Shown here: positions 20,764 to 32,149 of the stretch, piece after piece
How the letters are laid out: every line of letters starts with the position of its first letter
Numbering within the stretch: position 1 is the stretch's first letter
From: Umbilicaria muhlenbergii
Lineage: Eukaryota > Ascomycota > Lecanoromycetes > Umbilicariales > Umbilicariaceae
Assembly: GCA_000611775.1 (NCBI GenBank)
Contig: KK106982.1
Coordinates: 4,162,996 to 4,226,995, forward strand
DNA: 64,000 nt
Direction of reading: 5' to 3'
Notes under the pieces: model-generated
Database searches by the model: none
What the model saw: only the letters and a program-made list of their open reading frames with translations
What the model was told of the DNA's origin: nothing
Made by a program: the position numbers and the translations under genes

Positions 20764-22936
20764 ACAACAGAGTGAAACAGATTTTTTAACAATAATATAA
20801 AAGCATCTGATCAACACCTCTCTGTTAAAAGGCTGTCATACAGCTGATAAACTGTCTCACTTGAAAGATAAGTTATCACTCTCATCAACAGAGTGCTCAT
20901 TAGCAGGAACTTATATTTTTAAATTTTTCAGTACTCAGTTCTTGCCTGAAGAAGCCTCACATCCTTCAGCATGAAAAGTCATGAGCATTAATCCTCAATT
21001 ATGACTGTGAGGGTTCATCAGTGAAAATTCATTAACAATTATATCAACATTTAATCAAGAACTCCTCACCTTTAACTTATAACTCTCAGCTGTAAATATG
21101 ATAAACTTTAAAATCTCAACCTTTCATGAAGCCCCTGATGAAGATATCAAGGAATTTATTGAATTCATTCATTATGACTTCACTCTGATGATGAATTAGT
21201 TCAAGACAGTCACAGATAAGAATCATGTCAAGACATTTTTATTGATTTTTAATGTGAAAGACTCAGATGATGAATACATCAAGAAATGAATATCAGATCA
21301 ATTATCAGAAATTAAAATAAATTTCATAAAACTGTTGACAACATTTAAACTTTAATATTCATCATCAGACATAAAGGACCTGTAGGCAGAAGCAATGAAT
21401 AAATTATGCACAATGAAGCAAGAGGAAAGAAGGCTGATGAATTATATTAAAAAGATGAAAGATATAAGCAGAAACCTCTCTGAATCAATTTAAAAAAAAG
21501 TGTTGAAACAGTTGATTGAAGAACTCAATAACAGCATGACATGAAGAATTGTCAGAGAACAATTAAGGAAATGCAACAAGAAAACATTAAAAAAAATGAT
21601 TCAAATGATTGAAGACACAGATGAAGAAGATGTTCATGAAGAAATATCATTCATCATCACATGAGAATTGAAGAAGTTTTCAGATCTCAAGAGTTTTAAG
21701 CTGATGATTGCACAGATGCTGAAAGAACAGTGATTAAATAAAAAAGTGAAGCTGAAGAAACAACAAAGAGATCAAGAGATGAATATTAAACAAATGAAAA
21801 TGTTGATCAATGAGTTTTCAAGCATTCAATTAAGCATCATCAACTCTGAAGAGCTCATCAACTCACTCTTGTTAATTATCAGTGAATTGTTCATGTCAAT
21901 TAATCATAATGCTGAATATCAGGGTAATTGAACATCAGCTCAGCTTTTACAAAGCTCAGGAAATTAATATGATGATGAAGAAGCAAGAAACACTACAGCT
22001 GATAAGCAGACAGCAGAAAAAATAAATAACATTTATTTTAAATGCTGTCAATCAGAACACAGACTTGATGAATGCATAAATGTGAAAACTTCACATGCTG
22101 ACAGAGATCAAGTCAAATTGAAATTTAATCAGAGAAGAAGAGATCAGGAGTTGATTTAAAATGTAACATTTATGAATGACATTCAGTCAGAAAGAAGAGC
22201 ATCATCATACATTATATTCATTAATTCAATACAACAACATTCACAAGGGGTGGCAGCAGCAGTGATGAAAATGTATGTCATTTATAATAATCAAAAACAT
22301 CAAGTTAACCTGAAAGACTGAGATAATGAGGATAATGACATGCAGATTAATGAAAAGTATATGAGTGAAGTGAATGCAGTAAACATATTAAAAGCATGAG
22401 ATTATTTAAAATCAATGACTACTCAGAAGAGAACAGCAAGATAAGCAGACTTCAACTTTAACTTAATTTTAAGCACATAATGATCACAACAGCTGACATT
22501 TAAAATTAATGCTTTAAAATTATAAGCAGCAAGAGGACTCCCCTGTTCACTGTGTGAATTAAAAAAACAATTAATGTTCAGTGCAGCTGAATTTCTTAAA
22601 GATACAACTGTTTCAATCTTGATAATGCAATTCACTCATGAATCCCTCAGAGTTCATGCTCAGCTGACAGATGCACTACAGCTGATATTGAATCTTAATG
22701 CAAAATCATGAGGGAAGAAAGCAAGCAATGCTTAATCAGAACTCAGTAACAAGGCATGAAGAGTTAAAGTGAACTCAATGAAAGCTGAAATTCACAAAAC
22801 AGTAAAAGATGCAGTGATTACAGATAATGAGAACACTCAGGCTGAATCATGAAATCTGAAATTAATGATTAAGCTGTTAGAATTCACCTCTGAGAACTTT
22901 TACACCTCAGTCATTATGCAACCACATAAGAATAAT
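20764..22936 (+). mobile_element. Host element E, block 1: leader and Gag
   Basis: The coding-like stretch starts near 21094 (MINFKISTFHEAPDEDIKEF) and runs as a Lys/Glu-rich Gag. It contains the open piece 21746-21931 and a zinc knuckle near 22038-22075 (C-x4-H-x4-C end visible). Sequence past 22200 probably leads into protease. 20764-21090 holds no recognisable gene. The E Gag is interrupted by C2 at 22936/22937 with duplication ATAAT and continues at 30119. It is broken with many breaks and has more T and A than the inserts, suggesting greater age. Minus-strand frame 22423-22635 is a shadow. Confidence 0.75.
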
Positions 22937-23291
22937 TGTTATGACTTAGTCAGGACAGTACTTGAAAGTATGCATTTACAATGAACAGCTGATACTGATT
23001 GAAGTGATTAAAATGAGTAAGAGTTCAAACATCTTGATCATCTTAATCAGAGTGAATCTGAGTGATTGAGCTGTTTGAAGTGATTAAAGATTTAATCATC
23101 ATGATCACCTCAATCAGATGAGTCTCCTAAAGTTTATATAATTACAGGTAGATTCATAGTTAGAAGCTCATACTCAACTCATGTATTAAAGACAATTTAC
23201 TAATTTTATCTTCTAAGTTCTATTCAACCGTGATATCAATAGTTCAGTGAATGATAATATTATTTCAGTCATTATGACATCACCTGTTACA
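22937..23291 (+). repeat. C2 5' LTR
   Basis: The LTR is 355 bp, from TGTTATGACTTAG to CACCTGTTACA. Its last 28 bp and its core (about 23130-23195) are the reverse complement of the matching parts of B and C1 LTRs, which point the other way. It is followed by 'ctttgagcatcaacc', the shared leader start of these families; no TGG-type tRNA primer site is evident. Confidence 0.9.
23133..23140 (+). promoter_or_regulatory. TATA-like box in C2 LTR core
   Basis: TTTATATA lies in the LTR core and is followed by 'attacaggtagattcatag', conserved in the LTRs of B1, B2 and C1 in their own sense direction. Location inside the LTR and conservation across families suggest the Pol II promoter. No transcription start can be read directly. 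Confidence 0.5.
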
Positions 23292-23339
23292 CTTTGAGCA
23301 TCAACCTATGAGGTATCAGTCATGCAATAAACTGACTCA

Positions 23340-24900
23340 TTAATCTCATGATGTTCAAATCCTCTGACAGAGAAGAATCAGTCACTGAACACTTTTTTAA
23401 CAAAGTAGTCTGAGTTAAGATCCTGTTATCAGATAAGTTTCTTGATGAGAGAAGATTATTAAACTCATTTTTCACTCAGCTTGACATGTACCTGTGGTTC
23501 AATGAGTTTTTATTCATGTCAAAATTAAAGAAGATGTTGTTCACCTCTTCATTTCTGAGGTCAGATGTTTTGAACTGATTTAAATTTATTCTTCAAGATT
23601 ACCTTGATAATAAGAGTGAAGATCAGGATGACTCAACTAATGAGATCTTTCATGAGCTGAAGGAATTCAAGAAGCAGATAAGAATAATGTTCAAGATAAT
23701 TAATGAAAAGAGAGTAACAGAGCAAGAAATTTGTAATATTCAGTAAAAAGAAGCAGCTGCTACATATGCAGCAAACTTTCAAAGACTCACTTCACATATG
23801 AATTGAGATGATATTGCTTTGACAGCGCAATATTATAAGGAATTGAAGAATGTGATGAAAGATGAAATCTTTAAAGCTGAACACCCTGTCATGCTCTCAG
23901 AAATGATTGAATGATCAATCATTATCAATAACTGAGCTTATGAATGAAGCTTGAAGAAGAGTCATAAGATTTTCATATCATGAAGAGCTAAGAAGAATCA
24001 TGAGCATCAGTACAACAATCAACTCTACTACAAACTTCAACCTATGAAAATCAACATCATTACTTAAATGAATCAGTTTCAGTGAGGGAAAGGCTCAGGG
24101 AAGAGCTCAGAGAAGAAAGAGAAATCTCACAAAAACAATTATTACAGCTGTGAAAAACTGAGACATTTTGCTTAAGATTGTCAAATCTCTGAAAAAACTG
24201 TTCAATCAAAGAAGATATATACTGCCATGTGAGAAGTGAAGGACAAGAATGATCATAATGTTATATCTTAAACAGCATGTTACAATGATGACTGTCATAC
24301 ACATCAGAGTGATAAAAACAGCTCTGAATGATTTTCATGTCAATTAAAGAGTATAAAAAAATATGTCACTGCCTTCTACCTAAACCAAGCCACGGACTTG
24401 AAGAAATGACAAGTTTGATGAGATCAGTTCAGTCAAGAAGGCAATTACATTAACAGTGATGAAATAATGCTCTCATCTAATGAGGAGGAAGACTTCATGA
24501 AAATAATAAACTCTGAAGATTCAAGAGAACTCATTGAGAAGGATGATGACATTTAAGCATTCACTCATGAAGAACAGTGATTGAAAACTTATGAAGAAGT
24601 ATTTAAAGTGATGAAAGAATCTCCTGAGAATTATGAAAATTATGTAAGTCAGTTGCAGGAGTGAATCCTGTGAATGATTAAAAATATATTCACTCAGAAA
24701 GATGAAATCAAGGATACAAATTATCAGAACATACTCAGAGAAACATCATTAAAAAATTCAAAGTTCATCATGAAAGGAGGGTATGTTACTCTTGATGAAG
24801 CACACATCTCAAGAAAACTACATATGAAAGTTTAAGAACTTCAAAGCAAATACTTAAAGTTAAACTCAATATAATACTCAGACAAGAAAGTTGACTCAAA
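23340..24900 (+). pseudogene. C2 Gag remnant with zinc knuckle
   Basis: Charged coding-like sequence aligns in order with the minus-strand Gag of C1 (47060-48700) and B2. A CCHC-type knuckle lies near 24140-24180 (Cys, then H-F-A...C). A Glu/Asp-rich part follows (about 24480-24560). It is broken with many breaks. Confidence 0.7.
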
Positions 24901-25059
24901 GGACTTCAAGTATGTGAGAGAGAATTTAAAATTCCTCTCATTTAATTCAAAAAATTAAAAAGCTCTTTGAGTCAGAGGTTCTCAAAGACACCTGAATTAA
25001 AGCTTTCAGAAGAAGTGATTACTAAAGAAATTATTATCACAGAAGACATGAGCAACTTC

Positions 25060-26950
25060 TGTGTTTAAGTTAAAGTGAAAGGTCACTCAGTCAGACTGTT
25101 AATCAACAATGACTGCACAGGTAATTTCTTGAATTCATGCTTCATTAAATTAAACAGGATAGAAATTCAAAGAAAGCAGAATTCTTATTTGCTTCAAAAG
25201 TTTAATAAAATCCTCATGAAACACAATAATGATTAAGTAAATGAAGAAATCATTCTGATACCTGTTCAGATAAGTCAACACTGAGAAAAGATTAATTTTA
25301 ACATTATGAAGCAGTCAGGAAGTGACATAGTTCTAAGCATATCTTGACTTTAAACAGTCAATCTCATGATTGATTGAGCTGAGAATGAGATATACTTCAT
25401 GAAAGACAGTATTTTTATAAAATTATATTCAGTCCTGTACTCACCTGAAGGAGTAAAAGTCTTTGTTATAACAACAGAAGAAACACACAAGGAACTGAAG
25501 AATCTTGATATAAAAATACTGTGAATTAAATGAGTCAATGATGACTGAGACCTTATTATTAAGTTATCTATCCCTAAAGAATATAAAGACTTCAAAGAGT
25601 TATTTACAGCAGTTAAGAAACAGAACATCTTACTGAAATATTAAAAATGAAATCATGAAATTAAAATCATGAAAGATTGTAAATTAATGAAGCAACTCAT
25701 ATACCTGTTGTCATCTCAAAAGTTAAATGCATTGTGAGAATATTTAAAGAAGAACTTATGAAAAGAATTCATTTAAGAATCTCAGTCTTCAGCTGAATAT
25801 CTGATATTATTTGTCTCAAAATCTGATGAATCATTGAGGTTGTGTGTTGACTACAGAGCATTAAACAACATAATGATAAAGAACAGTTACTCACTGCTGC
25901 TCATGTCAAAAGTGCAGGACAGATTTCAGGGGGTGTAATGATTCATGAAGTTCAACATTTCAGGAGCATTCAATCAGATACAGATAAAAGAAGATGATGA
26001 ATAAAAAACAACATTTCAAACATGCTCAGGACTGTATGAATACTTAATAATGTCATTTAAATTAATCAATGCCCCTGTGACTTTTCAGGCTTTCATCAAC
26101 AACATTTTATGATAGTATTTAAATCAGTTTATGATCATCTACCTTGATGATATACTGATATACTCAAAAATGAAAGAGCAACACATTAAACATGTTCAGA
26201 AAGTTCTATAAGTGTTAAAGAATACTGACTTGTGAATCAAGTCTGAGAAAAATCTTTTTCATGTCAAGGAAGTTCAATTCCTCAGATTCATCATCACATT
26301 AAAAGGCTTATGAATAAACCTGAAAAAAATCAGTTCTGTGGTTGAATGATTAATTTTAATAAATGTTAAGAAAGTATAATTCTTTCTAAAGTTTGCAAAC
26401 TTCTATAAAAAGTTTATTAAGAAATATTCTAAAATCACAGCACCTTTAACAGAGTTAATAAAGAAAGACTGAAAGTTCATTTAATTTACTGAAGCACAAA
26501 GATCCTTCAAAGAGCTGAAGAAGTGCTTCACATCATAATTGATTCTCATGAGTTTCAACCCTGAGAAACTTATCACGCTTGAGACAGACACGTCAGATGA
26601 AGCTATAAAAGCATGCATTAATCAATTAAATGATAAGAGACATCTGTAATTAATAACTTACTACTCACAGAAGCTGTTAAGTGCTGAACAAAGTTACAAG
26701 ATTCACAACAAGAAGCTGTTTACTATTGTTGATGCATTCAAACAATGATGTGTATATCTCAAAGGATCAAAACATGAGGTTTAAGTATATTCAGATCATA
26801 AGAATCTGTTGTACTTCATGACAATGAAAGTCCTGAACTGAAGACAAGTTCATTGATCAGAAGAGTTGTCACAGTATAACTTTAAAATTCATTATTAAAA
26901 AGGATCAGAGAACATTAAAATGAATATTCTCAGCAAATGAGCTGACTACC
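25060..26950 (+). pseudogene. C2 Pol: protease, RT, RNase H
   Basis: A protease motif region lies near 25100-25130 ('TGNFLNS'). RT spans about 25800-26330 with the Y-L-D-D block at about 26140-26155 ('IIYLDDILIYSK'). RNase H spans about 26540-26950 ('LETDTSDEAIKACIN'). The minus-strand frame 25350-25628 is a shadow of the protease-RT linker, seen also antisense in B2 and C1. It is broken with many breaks. Confidence 0.85.
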
Positions 26951-26999
26951 TGCAGGAAAAGTCAATTATGAATCAAGTCATCCTCTGAAAAAATGAGCA

Positions 27000-28500
27000 A
27001 GAGAGCATAACATATAACAGAGAAATCAACTTTACAATAAAAGTTGAGAATAATGCTTTCAAAAGTTGAGTTCAAAAAGTGTTGAAGAACAACAAGTTAG
27101 TGCAACAAGTTCTTTAAAATATCAATGATCATGAGAACTTTAAAAAGCAAGAAGGTCTCTTACTTTTTTAAGACTTAATTTACATATCAATCAGCCTATG
27201 AGAGACACTGATAGAAGAATGTTATTTCAGCAAAATGAATGAGCATCAAGGAGTCAAAAAAACATTGAAATGACTCACATAAACATACTACTTCCCACAG
27301 CTAAGGAAGAAGGTTGAAGAAATTATTTAAAAATGTGATACCTGCTGAAAAAATAAAGCAGAACGCCACAAGTCATATAAATTATTAAAATCATTATCAA
27401 CATCATCATAATCATGATCAAGCATTACATTAAATTTCATGATAAAACTGTCAAAATCAAGAGAACCCCTGATGAAAGTATTTTATAATATAATACTGAT
27501 TATAACAGACTGACTCATGAAATACAGATACTTTTTATCATATAAGAAGTCATTATCAGCAGAAGAATTAACATACACATTCTTAAAAATTATAACTGCC
27601 AATCATGAGCTATCAGAAGAAATAATCTCAGATAAAGATAAACTCTTCATCTTCAAGTTCTGAAAGTTGTTAATGTATCAGTTGAGAATTCATTACAAGC
27701 TGTTCACTGCATATCATCCTCAGATGAATGGACAGACTGAACACTTAAATCAGATGTTGAAACAATACTTACACTGTTATATCAACTATCAACAAATCAA
27801 TTCAGTAGAACTCTTACTGATAGCTCAGTTAATTTACAACACAGCAATGATGAAATCAATAAGCGTATCATCATTCTATGTCAACTACAAGTTCAACTCA
27901 TTTATGAATGAAGCAAGGGGGCTGATAACAATAACACAAAAAGCAAAAGTACAAGTGAACTGATTAAAGAACCTTCATCAGGAACTTTAATGAGATATAA
28001 AGTTTACCTCAGAAAAGTTAATGATATATCACAATAAGAAAAGAAATAAAGGACTTACTTTTAAAGAAAGAGATAAAGTATACCTTCTGCATCACAATAT
28101 CAAGACAAAGTGATCAAGCAACAAATTGAATCATAAGAAACTGAAACCTTTTCACATTTTGAAGAAGAAAGGAAGTGTTAACTATAAATTTAAATTTTCA
28201 TCAGTTATGCAAATACACTCAGTATTTCATGTATCTCTACTTGAATCAGCTGATTTGAAAACATCATTGCAAGACAATTCACCTGAGATCAACTCTGAAA
28301 GTCAAGACACTGAGTTTGAAGTAGAGGAGATTCTAGATCAGCAAGAGATAATTGATGAGCCTCATTATCTGATCAAATGAAAAGGCTATGACATGACAGG
28401 AAACACATGAGAATCAACAGAGAATTTTACTCATTATTCAGTGAAGTTACATCAGTTTCATCAGAGGAATCTGCTGTCAGTCAGTCATCAGGAACAATGA
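27000..28500 (+). pseudogene. C2 integrase and chromodomain
   Basis: The zinc-binding N-terminus lies at about 27190-27360. The core has 'ISDKDKLF' near 27630. The open piece 27667-27963 carries 'FTAYHPQMNGQTEHLNQMLK', the motif just before the catalytic Glu. The piece 28126-28380 carries the 'SVFHVSLLE' part and runs into the chromodomain ('EVEEILD...PHYLIK', about 28315-28490). It is broken, but these two windows are still open. Confidence 0.88.
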
Positions 28501-28839
28501 AAGATTCAAAGAAATTAAAGAGAGAATTAATAATTTAACTCTGAGTCAACTTCTTCTGCTTCAGTTCTTCAATGTTTTAAAGCTCAGTATGAATCAAATC
28601 TATCTGTCACTTCTCAAGAAGAGTAATTTGTTTGTGAAGTTTCTTTTTCTTTACCTTCAACTTTCACTTTCTAGCAGAAACATTTATTTATTTTTTTTAT
28701 AAATGAAGAAGTTCCTCTCTAACATGATTCAACTTAGTTGAAGAAATCACAATGTCACAAGCAACACTTGACTGAACATAAAAACTGCAACAGTCAGATT
28801 CTGAAGACACAAAACACTCACAGTCACTGAAGGCGCAGT

Positions 28840-29612
28840 TACGCTGCATCATGAGTTGAGTTTGAGTTGGGTTTTGACTATTGTGACCCAACCCAGACTG
28901 GGTTGGGTTTTTTTTGGGTTGGGTCACACTGGGTTGAGTTTTTTTGAGTTTGGGTTGGGTTTTTCACTGGGTAACCCAGTTCAAGTTCACATATATAACT
29001 CATTCAAACAGCTTTCAAAGCAGCTTCCAAAACGGCTTTGATGACGGCCTTGAAAAACAGCTTCCAAAACGGCTTCAACGACAGCCTCAAAAAACGGCTT
29101 CCAAAACGGCTTTGATGACGGCCTCAAAAAACGGCTTCCAAAACGGCCTCGAAAAACAGCTTCCAAAACGGCTTCGACGACAGCCTTGAAAAACAGCTTC
29201 CAAAACGGCTTTGATGACGGCCTCAAAAAACGGCTTCCAAAACGGCTTCGACGACAGCCTCGGAAAACGGCTTCCCAAACGGCTTCAATGACGGCCTCAA
29301 AAAGCGGCTTCCAAAACGGCCTTGAAAAACAGCTTCCAAAACAGCTTCCAAAATGGCTTTGATGACGGCCTCAAAAAATGACCTTGAAAATGACTTGAGA
29401 GAGCGCCTTTTGAACTGACCTTTTTGACTACCATAAAGACTACCATAACTATTTGTATGTACTGAGTTAACCCAGAATTTTCTGGGTTTGGATTAAATGG
29501 GTTGGGTTTTTTCTGGGTTGGGTTTCAACATGTATAACCCACCACAAAACCCAACCCAAACCCAACCCAAACCCAAACCCACTGGGTAAAACCCAACCCA
29601 TGGTGCAGCGTA
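28840..29612. mobile_element. Non-autonomous hAT-like DNA transposon (MITE) with 8-bp duplication
   Basis: Ends are inverted repeats of about 25 bp: TACGCTGCATCATGAGTTG at 28840 and, on the other strand, TACGCTGCACCATGGGTTG from 29612. They are flanked on both sides by GGCGCAGT (28832-28839 and 29613-29620), an exact 8-bp target duplication as made by hAT transposases. There is no transposase frame. Subterminal regions (about 28860-28975 and 29470-29605) are filled with GGGTTGGGTTT and its complement. The centre is a 37-38 bp tandem array. CpG, CCA and TGG are common here but rare around it, so it either arrived after the hypermutation or was too low in copy number to be hit. Superfamily assignment rests on duplication length only. 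Confidence 0.85.
28995..29390. repeat. 37-38 bp tandem array inside the MITE
   Basis: About ten units of the type GCTTCCAAAACGGCTTTGA followed by TGACGGCCTCAAAAAACG; two units are short (24 bp) and one is about 12 bp. The units alternate between 'gatgacgg' and 'gacgacag' variants, a higher-order pattern. Several frames on both strands (28944-29189, 28987-29226, 29087-29278) stay open only because of the repeat, and I do not regard them as genes. Confidence 0.9.
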
Positions 29613-29773
29613 GGCGCAGTGATGACAAGATTACATGACAAGATTTTTGTAATTAATAATACAGTCAGTCAGGTGAAAGTGATGAATTAAGAATTAAATA
29701 ATCTTTCTGTCACTGAAGTAAAGCATGAGGGGCTTTTAATTTCTGAGGATGAAAACCTTGTGAGGAGAGCTAA

Positions 29774-30118
29774 TGTTATGACTTAATCAAAATAATACTT
29801 AAAAGTATGTGCTTGCAGTGAACAGCTGATACTGATTGAAGTGATTAAGATGAATGAGGGCTCAAACACCTTGATCATCTTAATCAGAGCAATCAAGCTG
29901 TTCAAAGTAATTAAAAGTTTGATCATCATGATCACCTCAATCAGATGAGTCTCCTAGAGTTTATATAATCATAAGTAAATTCATAGTTAGGAGCTCATGC
30001 TCAACTCATGTATTAAAGATAATTTATTAATTCTATCTTCTAAGTTCTATTCAACCGTGATATCAATAGTTTAATGAATAACAATATTACTTCAGTCATT
30101 ATGACATCACCTGTTACA
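29774..30118 (+). repeat. C2 3' LTR
   Basis: 345 bp from TGTTATGACTTAATC to ACCTGTTACA. It is close to the 5' LTR, with differences mostly transitions plus small length changes. It is followed by ATAAT, the target duplication, and then by the continuation of E. Confidence 0.9.
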
Positions 30119-31067
30119 ATAATGTTCAAGAATACTCACATTTAAAAGTCCTCATTGATTCAGGATCTTGCCTCAATCTGATGCTGAAGTGAATGATTGA
30201 ACAAATGAAATTGAGAATCACTACTGACTCATTCACTCAGATCAAAATCACAAATGATCAGTGAACACAATTACTCAGATACACTCACATTAGAGTGATG
30301 ATTGATGAATGCATCAAGCAAGTTCAAGTTTTAATAATATTAAGTGACATGTTTTATACCTTTCTACTTAAACACCCTTGATTATGAGTCATCAATGTGA
30401 TTGTGTACTATGAATGCAATGAGTATTGAATTAGGAATAACAACAGGATTGAGAATGTGTTGAAGTCATCAAGAACTTAAACACTGAGAAGAACTTCTCT
30501 GAAAGTCTGATTTAATAAGAAAGTCAATTATGTTGATCTCTCTTACAAATCATACACCCTTGTGAGCATAGCCTTGAGTGATGATGATAGAATCAACTCA
30601 ATTCTTTAACAAATTAAGAAAGAAGCAGAGCAGCAAGAGAAAAAAGATGAAAAATACTACAATGAAGTTAAAGATTATGAAGATGACAGTGATGATGAAG
30701 AGAGTTTAAAAGCTCATCACTTATAAAGATCCTCATCTCTACAGGCAGTAATCACTCAGAGAACTCAGATATGAATGAGATGAATGTCATTCAAGCAGTG
30801 AAATATGCTACTCATAATGACAATATAATTGAGCAGTACACAGCACTCAGAGGCTTTCACTCAGAGTTAAAGAAATTAATATTAATCACTGAACAAGCTA
30901 TCAATAATGAACCATGATCATGAGATTCAAAATCATGAAAGAGAATACAGGAGAAGATTCATGACATGTGTGAAGCATATAATGCAGAGATTTGAAGATG
31001 CATCCTCAAACAACATTTCTTCTTAAGATACATCACCTCACATCTGTCATTCATAAGTTAATGAAAC
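30119..31067 (+). mobile_element. Host element E, block 2: protease region
   Basis: Continues E after C2. A retropepsin-like motif 'VLIDSGSCLNLM' is read at about 30148-30190, followed by sequence typical of the protease-RT linker with an acidic stretch (about 30640-30710, rich in Glu and Asp). It ends at 31067 with the 5-bp GAAAC that is repeated after B2 at 37725. It is broken. Confidence 0.75.
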
Positions 31068-31530
31068 TGTAACAGGTGGTGTCATAGTGACAGAGATAAT
31101 ACAATCATTCAATGAACTATATCAACATTCATCTAATCACAGCACTTGATTCAATGAACTACTGATCACATGTAAACTTAAATAGGCTAGAGGTTGTAGA
31201 CTTATGAGATTGCATTTAATACATGAGTTGAGCATGAGCTCCTAACTATGAATCTACCTGTGGTTATATAGTACTTTAGAAGACTCATGTATGACTGTAC
31301 TGCTTAATGTGTGTAACATTCCTGCTCAGGGTGCTCATGCTCTGAGCATCATGAGTGATCAGGTGCTCAAGGTGCTCATGCTCTGAGCATCATGAGCAGT
31401 ATCACATGTACACTTACTGTGCATATCAAATTAAGTGCTCAGGGTGCTCATGCTCTGAGCATCATGAGCAGTACTGCGTGTACGCCTGTCATGCATATCA
31501 ACTGAGTATCATTTAGTGAGAGGTGTAACA
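31068..31530 (-). repeat. B2 left LTR (3' LTR of the element)
   Basis: It runs from TGTAACAGGTGGTGTCAT to GGTGTAACA. It has the GCTCAGGG/GAGC-type dyad units, two adjacent (about 31323-31400) and one after a spacer (about 31438-31470), an arrangement different from B1. The conserved core is at about 31205-31290. Confidence 0.9.
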
Positions 31531-31539
31531 CTAGCTCCT

Positions 31540-32117
31540 CTCTCAACATTTTCATCCTTAAAAACTCAACCTTTCTCATGCCTTCATCTGATATCAGAAA
31601 AAAGAAGTCATCTACTTCCTGTCATTCTCATTTGGCTGATTCAATCACTGAAAATGAAAGAATTGCTATGTGAACATGTGATCACTGCCTGATCAGTGGC
31701 AAGGAGTGCAAGATGTTGAAAGATTACAATAAATGTGACATCTGCATTCAGTTGAACATCTCTTGCAACTTGTTCATATCTTCAGAGGAGATCAATAAGG
31801 TGAGTGTGAAGATTCATCACTTGAAAAAGGAAAAGGATGCTGTCATGACGCAAAAGTAAAAAATAAGAATGAAGAAAGAGAGACTTCACAAATAAATCAC
31901 TTTTCTGAGGAAGAAGCAGTCAGACTTGATCTGTACTGAACTTCAGAACATTGAAGAGTTGAAGATGAATGAGTGTGCAACTGCTGTAACTGCTGATTTT
32001 TTTAACAGGCCTCCCCTCAACTTCCTCATGCTTAAGATTTTTAATCTCAACAGCGTGAACTGACTTCCTGCAGATTTCTTTGCTGAAATTGATGCAGTTT
32101 CACTGCACAATGAGTAA
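31540..32117 (+). pseudogene. Antisense cysteine and coiled-coil accessory gene, B2
   Basis: Collinear with the B1 accessory frame. The cysteine cluster is at about 31677-31766, the Lys/Glu-rich coil at about 31800-31960 and the conserved end 'VNWLPADFFAE..DAV.LHNE' finishes at 32117. It is opposite to Pol and next to the 3' LTR. It is a broken copy; conservation of the plan with B1, C1 and C2 is the evidence that it is real. Confidence 0.6.
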
Positions 32118-32149
32118 GATTCTCTTCTGGTTCTCATGTGTTTCCTCCA

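Larger units (their letters stand above)
28490..29770 (-). pseudogene. Antisense cysteine and coiled-coil accessory gene, C2
   Basis: On the minus strand, about 28500-28690 reads as a Lys/Leu/Glu-rich coil with 'KKLHKQIT' and 'NIEELK', matching the tail of the B1 antisense frame. The open piece ending at 28697 contributes cysteines (28740-28830: C-x4-C-x-C-x7-C-C-x8-C) and ends LNHVREELLHL. The frame starts inside the DNA transposon at 28840-29612, so the first codons of that open piece are not part of the gene; 29613-29770 should hold the remaining upstream part. It is broken and split by the insertion. Confidence 0.6.
22937..30118 (+). mobile_element. Element C2, Ty3/gypsy chromovirus fossil inserted in E
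   Basis: LTRs at 22937-23291 and 29774-30118 flank Gag, protease, RT, RNase H, integrase, chromodomain and an antisense accessory gene. Both flanks are ATAAT (22932-22936 and 30119-30123), a perfect 5-bp target duplication, so this is one intact insertion event into E. A small DNA transposon (28840-29612) later landed inside it. It is broken with dozens of breaks. Confidence 0.92.

Noticed and set aside
25350-25628. Minus-strand 92-codon frame, also seen antisense in B2 (34949-35251) and C1 (46413-46664)
   Set aside because: It recurs because the protease-RT linker is conserved on the sense strand; the antisense translation has no domain and lies inside Pol.
28944-29278. Long overlapping open frames on both strands inside the MITE
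   Set aside because: They follow the 37-38 bp tandem units and change frame with unit length; no start context or domain. They are by-products of the repeat.
28860-29605. GGGTTGGG tracts as an interstitial telomere
   Set aside because: The tracts lie exactly within a transposon bounded by inverted ends and an 8-bp duplication, in both orientations, and are mixed GGGTT/GGGTTT words.
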